Below, piece by piece: positions 31,054 through 34,491 of a stretch of 34,491 nt of DNA. Origin of the DNA: Candidatus Saccharimonadota bacterium (GTDB taxonomy: Bacteria > Patescibacteriota > Saccharimonadia > Saccharimonadales > CAIOMD01); NCBI GenBank assembly GCA_018062805.1, contig JAGORN010000006.1:1-34491 (forward strand), in the 5' to 3' direction. The notes beneath the pieces are model-generated. The model saw only the letters and a list, made by a program, of their open reading frames with translations. It ran no database searches and was not told the DNA's origin. The first letter of the stretch is position 1. Every line of letters starts with the position of its first letter. A program made the position numbers and the translations under genes.

Positions 31054-32540
31054 TCTAGTTTAGGTAGATGAGCAATAGCAGTTAGTTTGTTATTAACTAC
31101 CCGGTCCTTCCAAATAACCTGGCTGAACTCGTACCTGTACATAGACAAGTTAATGCCGACTAGGTCAACCAGAATAATAATTGGAAAGTTAAGCGGTGCC
31201 ACTAGCGCTGAAAAATGGTTCGTATACCAGGAAACCATAATGTGGGTGTACAGAAGCAAAGCACAAACCCACAGGGCTAAAATACTTAGTACGCTGAATG
31301 GGCTTGTCATAACTACAGGTATTACAACTAAAAATGGAACCAGTAAAAATATTAAGAATAAGTTTCTAAAAAATACCAACTCTGGCCTACGGTGTACTTG
31401 CGGATAGCGAATCCTAACTAATGTCTCCCATTGTTCATAGAAGTTTTTATGCGATGAAACAAAGAACTGGCTATTCGACCTAGCAAATATGTATTTGCCA
31501 CTACTATTAAACCTTTTAGCAAGATGTTCTTCAGGAATAATCGATTTTTTATAAGATTTAAAGCCGCCTATTGAAACTAGTTTGTCACGCCTAGCGAACC
31601 ATGAGCTGCTCAGTGTGGGCGGACGTTTAGGAAAAATTCGAGGTACTGCAAGTTCCCACCAATAACGCATTGGCTGAATTATAGATGCTAAAGCACCGTT
31701 TTTGGTTCTTATGGGCATCACTGCAACCATATCGGACTGTCGATCTAGCATTAACGAAATACCTTGAATTATGCTGTTTTTATGCAAGCGAATATCCGTT
31801 CCAATGAAAAAAACAACTTCACCGCTCGCTTCATTGAGTAGGGTCTGGTAGGCGTAATTTTTAGCCAGCCAGCCTTCAGGTATTTGGCCGCCCTTTATAA
31901 AGCGAACCCCATCATGGGCATACTGTTTAATTAAGTCAGCAGTTCTGTCTTGAGATTCATCGTCGTATACTAGTACTTCGAGCTTAGGATAAGTATCTAT
32001 TAAAACAGAGTCTAAACATGAATGTAGGTCCATGTCTTCGTTCCTGGCAGCAATGGCTACTGTTACCGTGGGCAGTTCGTCTTCGGCTAAGAGCGCTTTA
32101 CTTAGTACGCTAGTTTGTTTGAGTCTGTAGGTCGTATATATAGCTAAATAAAGACTAACTAATAAATAGAAAAGAATTAGGTAGTTTAAGTAGTTAGATA
32201 AAAAATTATTATAGTAAGACAATGTAAGAAATAAGAGCTGGCTATAGGTTAAAGCAAGAAAAGTCTGCTTAGTTATGTTGTAGAGCCAGTCATCTACATA
32301 TTTTGGTTTAATTAACCTGAGATAATTAATGACCGAATATAGTGTGCTGAGCATAAATATCAAACTAAATATATTGATCGAATTGTTAATAATGAAATAA
32401 GCACTCAGAAAAATCAGAACGATACTAAATGTTGCTAAGTAGCTTTTATAAGGCCACCCTAAACCGCGGACGAATATTGCTAAACCAAACAGTGACGATA
32501 AGCCAAAAAAAACCAAACCGAGCATTAGGTGGTTATTCAT
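31050..32540 (-). CDS. Membrane-bound GT2 family glycosyltransferase
   Basis: 496 residues. Four to five N-terminal membrane helices (1-130) precede the GT-A domain: TVTVAIAARNEDMDLHSCLDSVL, VLVYDDESQDRTADLIKQYA, then the acidic GTDIRLH near the metal site and a late RIRYPQVHRRPE. Two or three C-terminal helices follow. The arrangement is like processive or polyprenyl-linked GT2 enzymes that work on surface glycans. A TGC-TAACAT -10 (complement 32550-32555) is 9 bases before the ATG. Confidence 0.8.
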   Translation of the reverse strand: MNNHLMLGLVFFGLSSLFGLAIFVRGLGWPYKSYLATFSIVLIFLSAYFIINNSINIFSLIFMLSTLYSVINYLRLIKPKYVDDWLYNITKQTFLALTYSQLLFLTLSYYNNFLSNYLNYLILFYLLVSLYLAIYTTYRLKQTSVLSKALLAEDELPTVTVAIAARNEDMDLHSCLDSVLIDTYPKLEVLVYDDESQDRTADLIKQYAHDGVRFIKGGQIPEGWLAKNYAYQTLLNEASGEVVFFIGTDIRLHKNSIIQGISLMLDRQSDMVAVMPIRTKNGALASIIQPMRYWWELAVPRIFPKRPPTLSSSWFARRDKLVSIGGFKSYKKSIIPEEHLAKRFNSSGKYIFARSNSQFFVSSHKNFYEQWETLVRIRYPQVHRRPELVFFRNLFLIFLLVPFLVVIPVVMTSPFSVLSILALWVCALLLYTHIMVSWYTNHFSALVAPLNFPIIILVDLVGINLSMYRYEFSQVIWKDRVVNNKLTAIAHLPKLD

Positions 32541-32549
32541 ATGCTTTTT

Positions 32550-32555
32550 ATGTTA
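32550..32555 (-). promoter_or_regulatory. -10 box of the GT2 gene
   Basis: TGC-TAACAT, an extended -10 on the minus strand, 9 bases from the ATG. Confidence 0.4.
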
Positions 32556-32567
32556 GCATGTTACGCG

Positions 32568-32596
32568 TTGACTTAAGTAGCTAAAACCTGTACTCT
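32568..32596 (+). promoter_or_regulatory. secE promoter P1
   Basis: TTGACT (32568-32573), 17 bp, TACTCT (32591-32596). The predicted start near 32603 places the hairpin at 32608 in the leader. Confidence 0.5.
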
Positions 32597-32623
32597 TGAC
32601 AGTAGCACCTAAAACTATATGTT
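32596..32623 (+). promoter_or_regulatory. secE promoter P2, overlapping the leader hairpin
   Basis: Perfect TTGACA (32596-32601), 16 bp, TATGTT (32618-32623). The -10 lies in the loop and 3' arm of the hairpin, so P2 transcripts would start after it. Confidence 0.45.
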
Positions 32624-32634
32624 TTAGGCTTTTT
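32608..32634 (+). terminator. Terminator-like hairpin in the secE leader (possible attenuator)
   Basis: CCTAAAAC (32608-32615) pairs with GTTTTAGG (32621-32628), with a 5-base loop, followed by C and five T. It is 15 bases upstream of the secE ATG and downstream of P1. Confidence 0.6.
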
Positions 32635-32648
32635 AAATTGGAGAAAAC

Positions 32649-33068
32649 ATGGCAGGCAAAAAAGACGAAAAAAATAAAAAAACTCCAAGAGTCAAAAAAG
32701 AACCGGAGACTATTAGACAAAAAGCTGAAAAAGAAGCAGTAAAAAGAACAAAACCGACTAAAGCTAGTAAGCTGAAAAGCAAGGTTCATAAGCCACTTTC
32801 TAGCTTAAGAAGTGTCGCGGCTAAAGAGTACCACCCCATAAAAGCACCTGACAAAAAAGGCTTTAGGGTTCTAAATAAAAAAGTAAAAATCATACCGAAT
32901 TTTATAAAAAATTCGTGGAAAGAACTCCGTCAAGTAACTTGGCCTACTAAAAAAGATGCCGCTAGGTTAACCTTTGCCGTCATTATATTTTCAATATTTT
33001 TTGCCATTTTTGTTCAAATTTTAGACTTTTTGTTTAGCAGGTTAGTTAAGGAGATTATTTTAAGATGA
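32649..33068 (+). CDS. secE: Preprotein translocase subunit SecE
   Basis: Essential small partner of SecY. The C-terminal part has the family signature FIKNSWKELRQVTWPTKKDA (about 84-103) and a single membrane helix (FAVIIFSIFFAIFVQILDFLF). The first 80 residues form a Lys-rich, probably disordered extension, so 139 residues compares with 60-80 for most single-helix SecE proteins. A GGAG motif precedes the ATG at 6 bases. The stop overlaps the nusG start (ATGA). Confidence 0.93.
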   Translation: MAGKKDEKNKKTPRVKKEPETIRQKAEKEAVKRTKPTKASKLKSKVHKPLSSLRSVAAKEYHPIKAPDKKGFRVLNKKVKIIPNFIKNSWKELRQVTWPTKKDAARLTFAVIIFSIFFAIFVQILDFLFSRLVKEIILR

Positions 33069-33610
33069 GTTATAAAAGATACGATTCAACCAAGCAGTGG
33101 TACGCCATTCATACCTACAGTGGTTATGAAGAAAAGGTAGCGGAAAGTATTCGTCAGCGTGCCGATAGTTTAGATATGGCTGACAAAATTTTCGCTGTTA
33201 TGGTACCGAAAGAAAAGCAAATCGAAATTAAAAATGGCAAACGAAAAGTAGTTGAAAAACGAATTTTTCAGGGCTACGTCTTGGTCCAAATGAAACTAAG
33301 TGAAGACGCTTGGTTTATTGTTCGTAACACCCCAGGAGTGACTGGTTTTGTCGGAAGTGGTACTGAGCCAACTCCAGTCAGTAACGACGAAATGGACAAA
33401 ATTAATAAGCGAATGGGTGTTGAACAGCCAAAACATAACATCGACTTCAAGCCAGGCGAAGTGGTCGGTATAATAGACGGTCCGTTCAAGGGCTTCGACG
33501 GCGCAATTAACGAGATAGACACCCAAAAAGGTAAAATTAAAGTCTTAGTCAATATGTTTGGTCGTGAAACACCAGTAGAACTAGACAGCCTCCAGGTCAA
33601 AAAAGTCTAA
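33065..33610 (+). CDS. nusG: Transcription termination/antitermination factor NusG
   Basis: 181 residues: an NGN domain from WYAIHTYSGYEEKVAESIRQRA, with the conserved RIFQGYVLVQMKLSEDAWFIVRNTPGVTGFVG, and a C-terminal KOW domain starting at FKPGEVVGIIDGPFKGFDGAINEID. It binds RNA polymerase and modulates pausing, Rho action and coupling to translation. The order secE-nusG-rplK is conserved. Confidence 0.97.
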   Translation: MSYKRYDSTKQWYAIHTYSGYEEKVAESIRQRADSLDMADKIFAVMVPKEKQIEIKNGKRKVVEKRIFQGYVLVQMKLSEDAWFIVRNTPGVTGFVGSGTEPTPVSNDEMDKINKRMGVEQPKHNIDFKPGEVVGIIDGPFKGFDGAINEIDTQKGKIKVLVNMFGRETPVELDSLQVKKV

Positions 33611-33617
33611 AAATATT

Positions 33618-33869
33618 ATGAGAAAAGAAAAGGATATTACGAATACGAGAAGATTTTGGGGCGCTACAGGGCTTGCTGCTATGAGTTATGCTGGGGCTGC
33701 TGTGATGGGTTACGGTTCGCAAACTGAGCTATATTCTAATTCTTTCTGGGTTAATTTATCTATTGGCATATTTGCTACCGGGACAGCCTTGGGAGGCGTT
33801 CACTATACGGCCGTAGCTAAAGAACATTATTCAAAAATTGATGATAAATCAATGATATTCCATGCTTAG
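33618..33869 (+). CDS. Small two-helix membrane protein
   Basis: 83 residues with two hydrophobic segments (WGATGLAAMSYAGAAVMGYG and FWVNLSIGIFATGTALGGV), charged ends and no recognised domain. It starts 7 bp after nusG and interrupts the usual nusG-rplK adjacency. Unknown function; perhaps lineage-specific. Confidence 0.55.
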   Translation: MRKEKDITNTRRFWGATGLAAMSYAGAAVMGYGSQTELYSNSFWVNLSIGIFATGTALGGVHYTAVAKEHYSKIDDKSMIFHA

Positions 33870-33909
33870 AGTTTAAGATGTGACCTAAAAGGTAAATTTA
33901 TACAGTAAT

Positions 33910-34050
33910 ATGGGTAATCCTGAAACAAGTAATTTTATAGAAATTCTAAACCTTGAATATGCGTTCGATCCTGAAAATACAAAGCAAGTCTTAGCCTTAG
34001 TGGCGGACTACTTCGAAAAGCACTCTGGCTCTATGGACAAAATCAGTTAA
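33910..34050 (+). CDS. Small acidic protein
   Basis: 46 residues, acidic and helical (ILNLEYAFDPENTKQVLALV), too short for most ORF callers. TATACA lies 5 bases before the ATG. No family recognised. Its coding-like composition and position between nusG and rplK support it moderately. Confidence 0.45.
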   Translation: MGNPETSNFIEILNLEYAFDPENTKQVLALVADYFEKHSGSMDKIS

Positions 34051-34089
34051 ATCTGGTAAGTTAGTTTAGTTACGCACTTCTGTTAATTA

Positions 34090-34134
34090 ATGGAAGGAGA
34101 GTTTTGCTTGCTTCAATTACGCAAAGCTCGTTAG
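34090..34134 (+). promoter_or_regulatory. rplK leader: hairpin and possible 14-codon leader ORF
   Basis: GAGTTTTGC (34099-34107) pairs with GCAAAGCTC (34121-34129), 9 bp with one G-U, enclosed by a short ORF (ATG 34090 to TAG 34132-34134; MEGEFCLLQLRKAR). It precedes rplK's AAAGGA motif. It could be an r-protein or translation-dependent control element; I recognise no known family. Confidence 0.35.
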
Positions 34135-34149
34135 AGAAAGGAACTAAAG

Positions 34150-34491
34150 ATGGCTAAGCCAGTAAAAGCAAATTTAAAAATGCGCATTAAAGGAGGTCAA
34201 GCAAGTGCAGCGCCTCCAGTAGGCAGTTCGCTTGGACAACACGGCGTTAATATGATGGATTTTATTAATCCATTTAACGACCAAACTAAAGACCGAATGG
34301 GACAAAACTTAACTGTTCATATTACTGTTTATGAAGACAGAACAATGGATTGGAGAATAGTTGGCACCCCAACCGACGATTTAATTCGTCAAAAGCTTGG
34401 TATAGATAAAGGCTCTGGCCGACCAAATACTGAAAAAGTTAGTAAAAAACTCTCAGATAGCCAGCTAACTGAAATTGCCGAAGCCAAAGCT
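34150..34491 (+). CDS. rplK: Ribosomal protein L11 (uL11), truncated by the window end
   Basis: The first 114 codons. The N-terminal domain has the proline-rich SAAPPVGSSLGQHGVNMMDFINPFN, followed by TVYEDRTMDW and the start of the rRNA-binding domain (KGSGRPNTEKVSKKLSDSQLTEIAEAK). L11 organises the GTPase-associated centre of the 50S subunit. It is normally followed by rplA (L1), outside the window. Confidence 0.96.
   Translation, partial: MAKPVKANLKMRIKGGQASAAPPVGSSLGQHGVNMMDFINPFNDQTKDRMGQNLTVHITVYEDRTMDWRIVGTPTDDLIRQKLGIDKGSGRPNTEKVSKKLSDSQLTEIAEAKA

Noticed and set aside
32553-32789. Minus-strand ORF rich in Phe/Ser over the secE start
   Set aside because: It is the complement of the Lys-rich secE N terminus and overlaps the secE promoters.

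Overview
The window looks like a chromosomal segment of a Candidatus Saccharibacteria (TM7) or closely related Patescibacteria/CPR genome. Evidence: it is AT-rich, with reduced ribosomal-protein operons (no adk or map between secY and infA), Cys-less L36 and S4, a Lys/Ala-rich tail on L17, many short intergenic gaps, and -10 boxes placed almost directly on start codons. No conserved gene needs UGA read as an amino acid and several end in UGA, so the standard bacterial code fits. The lineage is an inference from gene content; no search was run.

Layout. (1) 1-282: the tail of an IS transposase, cut by the window edge, then the secY promoter. (2) 283-6014: secY-infA-rpmJ-rpsM-rpsK-rpsD-rpoA-rplQ-rplM-rpsI, ending in a terminator that has a -10 box in its loop. 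(3) 6071-11517: an rRNA m5C methyltransferase, a gene of unknown function broken by one in-frame stop, trpS, an RluA-family pseudouridine synthase, a DNA polymerase III delta'-like subunit and a TPR membrane protein. (4) 11545-13771: DUF2164-like and GNAT genes, tRNA-Tyr, tRNA-Thr(UGU), a small ORF, tRNA-Thr(GGU) and rpmG. (5) 13805-18204 (minus): an alpha-glucan operon (GT4, GH57, GH15). (6) 18362-21692: typA, a phosphoribosyltransferase-like gene and a TRIC/UPF0126 membrane protein. (7) 21740-24120: tRNA-Trp, a HAD 5'-nucleotidase, CcdA and an anchored thioredoxin. (8) 24250-26364: an LPNTG surface protein facing a sortase. (9) 26365-32540: TrmH, Pif1-like helicase, P-loop kinase, YgjP-like metalloprotease, soluble histidine kinase and membrane GT2. 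(10) 32649-end: secE-nusG, two small genes and the start of rplK.

The most unusual signal is at the tRNA genes. Three of the four (Tyr, Thr-UGU, Trp) have a truncated direct copy of their own end on one side, separated from the intact gene by 129-160 bp of hairpin-rich DNA, with unit lengths of 177, 181 and 198 bp. Each spacer also contains an inverted, antisense-like copy of an arm of the neighbouring tRNA. Two of the spacers (Tyr, Trp) share sequence motifs. A fourth case of the same geometry is the HAD gene, flanked by a 26-bp direct repeat of the ccdA 3' end. These fit either a family of small tRNA-end-targeting elements, Campbell-type integrations, or tRNA-derived structured RNAs.

A second large-scale signal is that tRNA-Thr(GGU), rpmG, tRNA-Trp, secE, nusG and rplK lie in the ancestral order and strand but are spread over about 21 kb, with accessory modules between them. 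A third is that about a dozen genes have a -10 hexamer 6-12 nt upstream of ATG, implying leaderless or nearly leaderless mRNAs.
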